A stretch of 64,000 nt of DNA from Sapientia aquatica (GTDB lineage Bacteria; Pseudomonadota; Gammaproteobacteria; Burkholderiales; Burkholderiaceae_D), in the NCBI RefSeq assembly GCF_004358105.1, contig NZ_SMYL01000007.1, positions 124,001 to 188,000 on the forward strand, given 5' to 3'. Position 1 is the stretch's first letter. Each line of letters opens with the position of its first letter. The position numbers and the translations under genes are program-made. The notes under the pieces are model-generated. The model worked only from the letters and a program-made list of their open reading frames with translations. It made no database searches and was not told where the DNA came from. Shown here piece by piece: positions 1-6,598 of the stretch.

Positions 1-34
1 CTGATTGCTGTCGAAGTGATTGATTTGCTTGGTC

Positions 35-610
35 TTAGCGCACTAACTTCAAGCCGATGTTTGGACCATTACCCAACACATAGCCCAATAAAATGTTGAA
101 GTAGCCCACCGCTTCCAAATGACGTGAGTTTTGCAATGGTCCGCCGTCAACGGCATCAAAGCCGAGTGCTTTGGTCAATTGCAAAACGAGTTGGCGTGCT
201 TCGGCATCGTCACCCGCGGCGAACACGGTCAAAGGCTGTTCGTGCAAGCTGCCGAGCGCCATGTGCTGCGCAAACACGGTGTTTAAGCTCTTAACGACCT
301 TGGCGTGCGGCAGTAATTTTTGCAATTCTTCTGCGCCGCTGGTGCTGTAACCCAGCGCTAATTGCATTTCTGGTGTTAAGGCGTTGGTGACATCGACCAC
401 GATTTTTCCATCGGCAGTTGCGCCGATTTCGCGCACAGTTTCTCCGATAGAGATGAACGGTACGGCTAAAAAGATGACATCGGCCCATTCAGTAGCGTTG
501 ACTACCTGGCCTTTTTTGGCAGTACGAACCTGATAGCCTGCACTGACAAAACCGTTTTCTAGTGCTTTTCCGACATTCCCTTTCCCGATGATGGCGATTT
601 TTTGATTCAT
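35..610 (-). CDS. NADP oxidoreductase of the F420-dependent reductase family
   Basis: A 191-residue Rossmann protein. The N-terminus carries a dinucleotide-binding turn, GKGNVG, at about residues 9-14, followed by the hydrophobic strand FLAVPF and a conserved VVDVTNALTP segment typical of the NADP-binding domain called F420-dependent NADP oxidoreductase. The length matches single-domain members of that family. No F420 synthesis gene is in the window and most betaproteobacteria do not make this cofactor, so it probably uses NADPH with an unknown substrate, perhaps a flavin or quinone. The ATG at 608-610 is the only sensible start. It lies divergently from a LysR regulator, which may control it. 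The family is well supported, the substrate is not known. Confidence 0.8.
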   Translation of the reverse strand: MNQKIAIIGKGNVGKALENGFVSAGYQVRTAKKGQVVNATEWADVIFLAVPFISIGETVREIGATADGKIVVDVTNALTPEMQLALGYSTSGAEELQKLLPHAKVVKSLNTVFAQHMALGSLHEQPLTVFAAGDDAEARQLVLQLTKALGFDAVDGGPLQNSRHLEAVGYFNILLGYVLGNGPNIGLKLVR

Positions 611-758
611 GATTTTTCCCTGAGTGAATGATGATTTAAGTTATAAAAACAGCCGCATCCACTGGGTTAATTTGTTGGGTAGTGGTGCGATGGCGTAACT
701 ATAGGGATTGTCTTTATTGTGCACTAGATGGTAAAGTTGGGAATGACTGTGCAAAATA

Positions 759-1682
759 ATGGACAATTCTATGGATCTCGACGCCATCACCGTATTCGTT
801 CAAGTGGTTCAAGCAGGCAATTTATCGGCCGCAGCGCGGCGCATGAATATGCCCAAAACTACGGTCAGTGCCAAGCTAGCTGCCTTAGAAAAACGCTTAG
901 GTGTGAACTTGATTTTGCGCACCACGCGCAAGTTGCACGTGACCGAAGCAGGCGAAAAATATTTCTATCACTGCTTAAATGCATTGCGTGAAGTAGAGCA
1001 GGGCGAAGAAGCGTTGAAGTCACTGCAAGGCAAGCCGACGGGGCTAATTAAAGTCACCGCGCCGGTTGATGTGGGACACACAGTATTGCCCAAAGTCGTG
1101 CAGACATTTTTGGACAAATACCCCGAATGTAATGTTGAACTACTTATCACTAATCGCGAGGTCAATTTGGTTGGTGAAGGCGTAGATTTAGCGATTCGAG
1201 CCGGAAGGTTAAAGGATTCATCCTTAATTGCAAAACGGTTTTTTGATGCGCAAGCCAATTTGTGGATGGCACCAAGTTACATGAATAAAGTCGGCCCGAT
1301 AAAGCACCCATCGGATTTAGAAAAAGCGACTTTTATTTGGAATAAGGACGATTCCGTATTGCTGACCAAAGGCAGTCAAGAAGTCCATGTCAAAATCGGG
1401 AATCGTGTCGTGATAAACGATTTTGAAGCCGCGCGCGAGTTGGCGATTTGTGGATTAGGGATTACCTGGTTGCCGCACTTTTTGTCGGAACATGCGGCCG
1501 AAAGGGGAGCCATTATTCCCGTTTTACCTGATTGGAAAACGAAAATTAAAGGCTCCTTTTATTTTGTCTATGCGACCAATAAATATGTCTCACCCAAGAT
1601 CCAAGCCTTTATGCAAGTTGCTTACGATGTGGTGGCGGCTAGCGCTAAGCATCGGGATGAATCGCCTCTCAAGATCGACTAG
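759..1682 (+). CDS. LysR-family transcriptional regulator
   Basis: A 307-residue protein with the LysR layout. An N-terminal winged helix-turn-helix occupies about residues 5-64, with the typical LSAAARRMNMPKTTVSAKLA helix pair, and a periplasmic-binding-like effector domain covers about residues 90-300. The LRTTRKLHVTEAG wing motif is standard for the family. An in-frame ATG at 771 gives a start starting MDLDAI that agrees better with relatives; neither start has a strong Shine-Dalgarno. It is divergently transcribed from the NADP oxidoreductase over about 150 bp, the usual arrangement for a LysR regulator and its target. The effector is unknown. The 3' end nearly abuts the convergent cupredoxin gene. 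Confidence 0.88.
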   Translation: MDNSMDLDAITVFVQVVQAGNLSAAARRMNMPKTTVSAKLAALEKRLGVNLILRTTRKLHVTEAGEKYFYHCLNALREVEQGEEALKSLQGKPTGLIKVTAPVDVGHTVLPKVVQTFLDKYPECNVELLITNREVNLVGEGVDLAIRAGRLKDSSLIAKRFFDAQANLWMAPSYMNKVGPIKHPSDLEKATFIWNKDDSVLLTKGSQEVHVKIGNRVVINDFEAARELAICGLGITWLPHFLSEHAAERGAIIPVLPDWKTKIKGSFYFVYATNKYVSPKIQAFMQVAYDVVAASAKHRDESPLKID

Positions 1683-1684
1683 AT

Positions 1685-2356
1685 TTAAAAACTGACCTGA
1701 TCCATTTTTGGTATTTTGCGTTTCTTAGGAACGAAATCAAAAGTAAATTTAATCGGCGTCGCTCCTTGGGCGTTGACCGAAATTAATTGCGTCAACGGCG
1801 CTTTGACGTAACCCATGTCCGGATGCCAAGCATGTAATTCATAACTACCGGCGGGCAGGTTTTCTAATGCGGCGCTGCCTTTTTCATCGCTCTTGGCAAA
1901 GTAGGGCGTGTCTACGATCACCACATATGCGCGCATCCATTCGTGCAATAAACAGTAAGCCACCACGATGCCGGGTTTGTCGAACAAAATCGGTGCTGGG
2001 GTGGTTTTTTGATAGGGCTTGATTTCAAATTCTTTGGCGGGCGAGAACGATTTTACGTGGTGCTCCACCTTGTCATAGTTGGGGAATTTGATTTCCGTCC
2101 CAACGCGCGCAATCGTGACATAAGGCGTGAATTGCATATGATCTTGCGCGACGATCATCGGCTCGATTTTGCCTGCTGGCGGTGCAGGTGTGCCAATCGG
2201 CGTAGCGTAGAACACGACATCGGGCATCGCTTCACCGGCTTTGCTAATTGCCACAGCGTTAATGCCGCCAGCCCAGGTTGGAATTGAGAATGCAAACAGC
2301 AGCGAGCTGAGTAGTAAAAACTTTGTATGCGAAGTAAAGCGAGCGAGAGTAGGCAT
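1685..2356 (-). CDS. Secreted cupredoxin-like protein (methylamine-utilization-like)
   Basis: A 223-residue protein with a signal peptide of about 29 residues ending near SIPTWAGG. The core looks like a plastocyanin/azurin fold. EHHVKSFSP supplies a candidate first histidine ligand, and YCLLHEWMRAYVVI supplies a Cys, His and Met in the C-x2-H-x2-M pattern that could complete a type 1 copper site. The C-terminal part (ENLPAGSYELHAWHP) resembles a carboxypeptidase-regulatory-like beta sandwich. Similar proteins are often annotated as methylamine utilization proteins, but no amine dehydrogenase genes are present, so that name says little about function. It is last in a block with a truncated hemoglobin and a DUF3034 barrel. 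A periplasmic electron-transfer or copper role is an inference. Confidence 0.72.
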   Translation of the reverse strand: MPTLARFTSHTKFLLLSSLLFAFSIPTWAGGINAVAISKAGEAMPDVVFYATPIGTPAPPAGKIEPMIVAQDHMQFTPYVTIARVGTEIKFPNYDKVEHHVKSFSPAKEFEIKPYQKTTPAPILFDKPGIVVAYCLLHEWMRAYVVIVDTPYFAKSDEKGSAALENLPAGSYELHAWHPDMGYVKAPLTQLISVNAQGATPIKFTFDFVPKKRKIPKMDQVSF

Positions 2357-2410
2357 GATGAACTTTTGAGTGATTGTTGTTGGTTACGTTAAAGCGTTTT
2401 GGTCAATTCC

Positions 2411-2451
2411 TTGCGCCAGCAAAGCCTAGCTTGATAGCCTTGCTGGCGCAA
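2411..2451 (-). repeat. Perfect 12-bp inverted repeat between hemoglobin and cupredoxin genes
   Basis: TTGCGCCAGCAA at 2411-2422 pairs perfectly with TTGCTGGCGCAA at 2440-2451 across a 17-nt loop. It begins about 12 nt after the hemoglobin stop codon on the minus strand. There is no following T-run, so it is more likely an RNA-stabilising or attenuating hairpin inside the operon than a full terminator. Confidence 0.6.
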
Positions 2452-2462
2452 AATGCGTCGCA

Positions 2463-2933
2463 TTATTTAGTGACGATATGGTGCTCCATCGGTGCGAGCT
2501 TGGCTAACAATTTATTTTGCGCGCGGCTGGCAACACCATTTTTTTCCATCGCGGTTTGCAGGTCTTCGGCTAAGGCGTTGAAGTCCATATTCCGCAAGCC
2601 CATTTTCTCGTGCGCCGTTTTCATATCCTTGCCGCTGTACACTGCTGGCCCGCCGGTGAGCTGGTTAATTTGCTCTTTGAGCAGCGCACCGAGTCGGTCA
2701 ACATCGGCTTCTTGCAGTTTGCCGCTGATACGCGGATCGGCCTGCCAGACGACTAAAAAATCGTCGATGATTTTGCTGATGCCTTCTTTGCCGCCGAATT
2801 GCTGAAACAGGCTATCGTTGGCTTCCATGCTCATTGCCGGGGCGGGATTGGTCATGGCGGTTTGCGCTTGCGCGCCATTGATCAAACCGATGAGGGCGAA
2901 CAAGGCGCAAATAGTGTGTGGAGTGCGTTTCAT
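2463..2933 (-). CDS. Secreted group I truncated hemoglobin
   Basis: A 156-residue protein: a signal peptide of about 23 residues (ending NGAQAQ), a short linker, and a group I truncated hemoglobin domain from about residue 40. Family landmarks are LFQQFGG at the start, the LTGGPAVYSG segment, and MKTAHEKMG, whose histidine is the expected proximal heme ligand. The position normally held by Tyr B10 in trHb1 proteins (FY after helix A) is FL here, so the distal pocket is altered. A periplasmic location is implied by the signal peptide. AAGGA six nt before the ATG at 2931-2933 is a good ribosome binding site. It probably shares a transcript with the upstream DUF3034 gene. NO, O2 or sulfide chemistry is possible, none is shown. 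Confidence 0.82.
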   Translation of the reverse strand: MKRTPHTICALFALIGLINGAQAQTAMTNPAPAMSMEANDSLFQQFGGKEGISKIIDDFLVVWQADPRISGKLQEADVDRLGALLKEQINQLTGGPAVYSGKDMKTAHEKMGLRNMDFNALAEDLQTAMEKNGVASRAQNKLLAKLAPMEHHIVTK

Positions 2934-2977
2934 AATGATCCTTTAATAGTGTCGGTTGGTCGATTTGGGTCGATGGA

Positions 2978-3895
2978 TTAGAAGCCAGTTTGTAAGGATA
3001 AATACAGTCCGTGTTGCCTGTCTTCGTTCTTAGTCACCGGTGCGACGATGCTGTTTAAATTGGCGTAAGCCAGCGTGAGCGATACGTTTTTGCTTGGGAA
3101 CCAGGCCACGAATGCGTCGTAGTAAGCGCCTTCTTTATCTGCCGCCAGATTGCGTGGCTTGTGGCGATATTCAGTGCCAGCAATCCAATTTTTGCTGAAT
3201 AGATAGCCAAGGGAGCCTTCGATTTCGGCTTTATAACTATTGTTTAGATCACCACCAAATCCGAGCAAGCCCATTTGGTTAGCTTCAGTTGCACGCACTG
3301 TTAAATCGGCGATGACGCTTTGATCTAAAAATATCTTGGTCGCCGCAACGTAGTAGTCCGTGCCTTTGGTATGTTTCGCGCCTAATGCTGTGACTGGTGC
3401 ATTCAATAAGCCAGTCAGCCCGCTGTTGGTTTTGTATTCCGCGCCGACGGCAATCTGTGGCATCCACGAATCTTGATCGTACACCGCGTCACCAGCGATT
3501 TTGACTTTAACGCCGACGATGTTTTGCTCGATAGTTAAGCCGTTTAATGGCCCGTTATTGGCGCGGAATTTTTGTTTGGCAACCGACAATTCCACTCGGT
3601 CGAACAGCCCAAGCGCCGCGCCGTAAGTGTCCAAGGCGAAATCTTGTGTGCTCAAATAGGTGTAATGCACATTCGCGCCATAGCTGTCTTGTGTGCCATA
3701 ACCGGCGATTAATGCCCAAGGCGTAATTCCGCCGCCGCCCGCACCTTCGACTGTGCTGATACCGCCGGTGGCGAGCAATTTGCCCATGTCGGGATAGGCT
3801 GAGTTGCTGTCTTGGGCAAGGGCAGCGGTGGAATTAACGCTGCCAGCAACAATGGCGGTTGCGAGCATGAGTTGAGTTAAGCGATGTCGATTCAT
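2978..3895 (-). CDS. DUF3034 family outer-membrane barrel-like protein
   Basis: A 305-residue protein with a 27-residue signal peptide (ending TAALAQ), a glycine-rich segment near residues 43-60, and alternating-polarity strands ending in a C-terminal aromatic residue (LQTGF), as in outer-membrane beta-barrels. I recognise it as a DUF3034-type protein; the biochemical role of the family is unknown. AGGA lies six nt before the ATG at 3893-3895. The hemoglobin gene starts only 44 nt downstream, so the two are probably co-transcribed. Two 13-bp direct repeats lie about 135-170 nt upstream and may be the control site. Confidence 0.75.
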   Translation of the reverse strand: MNRHRLTQLMLATAIVAGSVNSTAALAQDSNSAYPDMGKLLATGGISTVEGAGGGGITPWALIAGYGTQDSYGANVHYTYLSTQDFALDTYGAALGLFDRVELSVAKQKFRANNGPLNGLTIEQNIVGVKVKIAGDAVYDQDSWMPQIAVGAEYKTNSGLTGLLNAPVTALGAKHTKGTDYYVAATKIFLDQSVIADLTVRATEANQMGLLGFGGDLNNSYKAEIEGSLGYLFSKNWIAGTEYRHKPRNLAADKEGAYYDAFVAWFPSKNVSLTLAYANLNSIVAPVTKNEDRQHGLYLSLQTGF

Positions 3896-4029
3896 GGCGT
3901 GTCCTGTTCTTTTGATTGAGGTAAATTGTTCAACGAATAAGTCTGATTAAAGCTACTTCGAACTGTTATACGAAGCGCGTTTTCAATCGGATTCAACGAA
4001 TCAACAAATAAATCAAAAAAATTTGCAGG

Positions 4030-4064
4030 AACTGCGGGACAAGCAAAATCTAACTGCGGGACAA
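4030..4064 (-). promoter_or_regulatory. Pair of 13-bp direct repeats upstream of the DUF3034-hemoglobin block
   Basis: AACTGCGGGACAA occurs at 4030-4042 and again, identical, at 4052-4064. The copies start 22 bp apart, about two helical turns, so they face the same side of the DNA. They sit in the 263-bp non-coding gap between the anti-sigma gene and DUF3034, upstream of the latter. This is the form expected of an operator for a dimeric or cooperative activator. The binding protein is unknown. Confidence 0.5.
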
Positions 4065-4104
4065 AGCTGAGGTAGAGCGGGATGGGATGGTGAAAATTGA
4101 AACG

Positions 4105-4134
4105 CAATCAGGGCAAACGGATGTGCCCTGATTG
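4105..4134 (-). terminator. Hairpin terminator after the anti-sigma gene
   Basis: CAATCAGGGCA (4105-4115) and TGCCCTGATTG (4124-4134) form a perfect 11-bp stem with an 8-nt loop. On the minus strand it follows the anti-sigma stop codon by about 25 nt and is followed by a T-rich stretch (CGTTTCAATTTTC). It should separate the sigma/anti-sigma transcript from the DUF3034 block. Confidence 0.65.
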
Positions 4135-4158
4135 CAAATGGAGCGTGGAAAGCTTTTG

Positions 4159-4878
4159 CTAAATCTGTTCCCAACTACCCTTGAACAGAATCGGTCCAGT
4201 TGGACCAGCTTTGCTAGGCGAGCCATGCAGCGGTTCGAGTGACACCGCCAGCATTACAACATTGTCGGGATGATCATTATCCGGCAACGGCAAAGTTACG
4301 CTGCCATTGCTGGCGATTAAACCCAGCGAGCGCGGATTGCCTTGTTTGGGGATGGCCCAGAGTTCCAAGCTCTTGTCCGACGCCACGGATTGCTGCGCCA
4401 GTATTTTGGCCGTAATCGTATGGCGCTTGCGGTCACCCACCACCACGATGTTTGGCTGCGCTTGATCGTTGACCAGCATAGCAACATAGGACGATGAAGC
4501 TACCTCAGTCGTTGGAGTTTGATGTACTACGATGAACAACATCACTCCAGCTAACGCGGTTGCCGCCAAGCTCAATCCGCGCCAGAAGTTGACGCTATCT
4601 AGTAGCTTGCGCCACAGCGGATTATCCCGCGCCTGCGCCGAAGCAGATAAGGATAATTGTTGGCTAATTCGTTTCCAAAGATAGTCTGGCGGATTGACCG
4701 CTGGCGCAAATTCTGCCAAAGGCGACAAGCGCGCTTGCCATTCGGCGACCTCGCGTTGCAGCAAAAAACTCTGGGCCACATACGCTTCAAACCGGCGACG
4801 TGCGCCACCTTTGAGCGTGCCTAAAACATAAGCGGCGCTTAATTTGTCGCGCAATTGTTTGTTCTGTTGGATGTTCAT
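4159..4878 (-). CDS. RskA-type anti-sigma factor
   Basis: A 239-residue membrane protein. The N-terminal cytoplasmic part (residues 1-95) has the pattern of an anti-sigma domain (AAYVLGTLKGGARRRFEAYV). One transmembrane helix spans about residues 98-118 (LSLAATALAGVMLFIVV). The C-terminal periplasmic domain matches the anti-sigma-K family: LELWAIPKQGNPRSLGLI and LAVSLEPLHGSP with PTGPILFKGSW. The chosen ATG (4876-4878) overlaps the sigma-factor stop as ATGA, indicating translational coupling. An upstream in-frame start at 4902 would lie inside the sigma gene. It should hold the adjacent ECF sigma factor at the membrane until a periplasmic signal arrives; the signal is unknown. Confidence 0.88.
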   Translation of the reverse strand: MNIQQNKQLRDKLSAAYVLGTLKGGARRRFEAYVAQSFLLQREVAEWQARLSPLAEFAPAVNPPDYLWKRISQQLSLSASAQARDNPLWRKLLDSVNFWRGLSLAATALAGVMLFIVVHQTPTTEVASSSYVAMLVNDQAQPNIVVVGDRKRHTITAKILAQQSVASDKSLELWAIPKQGNPRSLGLIASNGSVTLPLPDNDHPDNVVMLAVSLEPLHGSPSKAGPTGPILFKGSWEQI

Positions 4879-5465
4879 GCTTGCTCCGGTTTGCTTAAGC
4901 ATAAACGCAAGCGCTCAAGCCCGCGCCGTATCCAGGTTTTTACGGTGCCAATCGGAAGCTGCAATTGACCTGCGATTTCACTGTGCGAGAAATCGTGATA
5001 GTAGGCCAGCACGATCGATTGGCGTTGCAAGCCTTCCAAACCTTTAAAGCAGCGCGCTAGCTCGTGCGCGCCTTGGGTCAGTTGCAGTGATTCGGGTGGC
5101 GTGTGGGCAGCGCTTTCCATGTTCTCGGTAATTTCCTGATCTATCGTCGTGCCATCAATATCGAGCGCGCTGTTATGGCGGCGCAAAATATCAAAGGCTT
5201 TGTTACGCACGATCGTGGTCATCCAAGTCATGGGTGCGGCCAAACTGGATTGGTAGTTGGCGGCATTATTCCAAATGCTGACAAACGATTCTTGCAATGC
5301 TTCTTCCGCCCACTCGTGCTTAATCAGTATACGCAGCACAAAGCCAAACAGTTTCGGTGATGTGAGTTCATATAACTGCCTAAACGACTGCGCGTCTTTG
5401 TTCGCGGTATTGCGCAGCAAGCTTGTCAATTCTTGGTCAGTAGTGGGTGGCAAAGTGCTATCCAA
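4875..5465 (-). CDS. ECF-type RNA polymerase sigma factor
   Basis: A 196-residue sigma-70 family protein of the extracytoplasmic-function group. Region 2 lies at about residues 25-95 (ALQESFVSIWNNAANY and MTTIVRNKAFDILRR) and region 4 at about residues 135-190 (RQSIVLAYYHDFSHSEIAGQL, then PIGTVKTWIRRGLERLR). It resembles the SigK group that pairs with RskA anti-sigma factors, which agrees with the next gene. It lies only 45 nt downstream of the ANTAR response-regulator gene, so the three may form one transcript. Its regulon probably includes its own operon and possibly the adjacent DUF3034/hemoglobin/cupredoxin genes; this last point is inference. Confidence 0.92.
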   Translation of the reverse strand: MDSTLPPTTDQELTSLLRNTANKDAQSFRQLYELTSPKLFGFVLRILIKHEWAEEALQESFVSIWNNAANYQSSLAAPMTWMTTIVRNKAFDILRRHNSALDIDGTTIDQEITENMESAAHTPPESLQLTQGAHELARCFKGLEGLQRQSIVLAYYHDFSHSEIAGQLQLPIGTVKTWIRRGLERLRLCLSKPEQA

Positions 5466-5510
5466 TCGTTAATGTGGTCAACGAAGTCGTGTTGCTGTAG
5501 TTGTCTGTAA

Positions 5511-6155
5511 TTACTTGGTTTGTTTGGAGTTATTTTTTGGGAACAGATTGTCGATACTGTTAAATAACTCTTCGGCTGCGAGCAAATTGTTAGCCACTTC
5601 GTCTATCTTGCAGCGATTCGAGCGCGCATATTTACGCAGCACATCAAGGGCGGTAGTGCGGTCAGTATTAAATTTGGACATCAGCAAACCAATTGCCATG
5701 CTGGTTTCGCGGCTGGCATTTAAGGCGTTGGTTAAGCTGATTTCATTGGTACGCAATTGTTTAATTTCATCGGCCCGACCAATCGCTGCGTCGCAAGTTG
5801 GCACAATTTGAGCGATCTCGAATGGCTTGACTAGATAACCAAAAGCGCCATGTTGTATCGCTTGTTTGACGATGTCGGTCTCGGCATTGGCAGAGATGAA
5901 CAAAAACGGAATATCGGTTTTATCTTTTAAATATTGGGCCAGCTCAATGCCCGACATATCGCCCATCATCACGTCGAGCAACGCCAAATCCACTTGCACT
6001 TGGGTCAACAGCGCGATGGCTTCTTGGCCAGAACGCACTTCAATCGTGTCGTAGCCCGCTTTGCGCAACACTTGGCTCATCACTAATGTCGTGATGGCAT
6101 CGTCATCCACCAATAGGATGGTGCGAGCAGGAGTTGGATCGACGGGTGTTTTCAC
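5511..6155 (-). CDS. Response regulator with C-terminal ANTAR RNA-binding domain
   Basis: A 214-residue two-domain protein. Residues 12-125 are a receiver domain with the acidic pocket LVDDDA, phospho-acceptor Asp61 in LALLDVMMGD, and lysine in GYLVKPF. Residues about 140-200 form an ANTAR domain (AIGLLMSKFNTDRTTALDVLRKYARS), the three-helix RNA-binding module of AmiR and NasT. Such proteins act as antiterminators on paired hairpins in leader RNAs. No partner histidine kinase is adjacent. It precedes the ECF sigma gene by 45 nt on the same strand and faces away from a diguanylate cyclase with a structured leader, a possible RNA target. Confidence 0.9.
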   Translation of the reverse strand: MKTPVDPTPARTILLVDDDAITTLVMSQVLRKAGYDTIEVRSGQEAIALLTQVQVDLALLDVMMGDMSGIELAQYLKDKTDIPFLFISANAETDIVKQAIQHGAFGYLVKPFEIAQIVPTCDAAIGRADEIKQLRTNEISLTNALNASRETSMAIGLLMSKFNTDRTTALDVLRKYARSNRCKIDEVANNLLAAEELFNSIDNLFPKNNSKQTK

Positions 6156-6257
6156 TATTTTTCTTTAATACGAATGGAGAGGGTTAAATCGTGTCCCAGA
6201 AAGCACTAAAGCCAGCCAGCATTACTTTGCTGTCGTGGCCAGCGTACGACTAAAATG

Positions 6258-6286
6258 TTGACCTATGGAAAGATTTTGAATATTAT
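6258..6286 (+). promoter_or_regulatory. Sigma-70 promoter for the diguanylate cyclase gene
   Basis: A -35 box TTGACC (6258-6263) is separated by exactly 17 nt from a -10 box TATTAT (6281-6286). Transcription would start near 6293, leaving about 305 nt of leader before the ATG at 6599. Confidence 0.6.
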
Positions 6287-6438
6287 ACGCCCAACCTTGT
6301 AACCATGTTTTCACTTGCTTACAAGTCGGTTTACAACCCACAAACTCCGTTGTCAAACCTTATCTACATCTGCCTTCACGCAGTGAATTCTCCTTCGGCC
6401 CCAACCCGCCGGCAAGACTAGCTTGGTTTGTATAGCTA

Positions 6439-6466
6439 GCGTGATCGATGTTTGCATTGATCGCGC
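6439..6466 (+). other. 12-bp hairpin in the diguanylate cyclase leader
   Basis: GCGTGATCGATG (6439-6450) pairs with CATTGATCGCGC (6455-6466), allowing two G-T wobbles, around a TTTG tetraloop. It abuts another inverted repeat (CTAGCT 6418-6423, AGCTAG 6434-6439), so the two stems share a boundary base and could be alternative or stacked structures. No T-run follows. Confidence 0.5.
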
Positions 6467-6598
6467 GCTCTATTGCCACGTCCGCTGAGACGCGTGAATT
6501 TGGGATGCTAATAAAAATCCAAGATTTATTTGTAATTTGGCATGGAGTTCCTAGAATGAAATTGGAATTCCTGTCGGGAATGGTAGTTGGTGAGCAAA

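Larger units (their letters stand above)
6156..6598. other. 443-bp spacer holding a promoter and structured leader, no gene
   Basis: No credible coding frame is present; a 65-codon frame from 6448 lacks any recognisable feature. The plus strand holds a sigma-70-like promoter at 6258-6286 followed by a leader of about 305 nt with several hairpins: CTTGTAA/TTACAAG at 6296-6325, CTAGCT/AGCTAG at 6418-6439, and a 12-bp stem with TTTG loop at 6439-6466. It does not show the conserved elements of the GEMM c-di-GMP riboswitch. Confidence 0.6.

Noticed and set aside
3892-4107. 71-codon frame on the minus strand upstream of the DUF3034 gene
   Set aside because: It overlaps the direct repeats and terminator, has no ribosome binding site or recognisable motif, and its composition is that of non-coding DNA.
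6287-6598. Possible GEMM-type c-di-GMP riboswitch
   Set aside because: The leader precedes a GGDEF gene, but I could not find the conserved GEMM core or tetraloop receptor sequence, so only an unnamed structured leader is reported.
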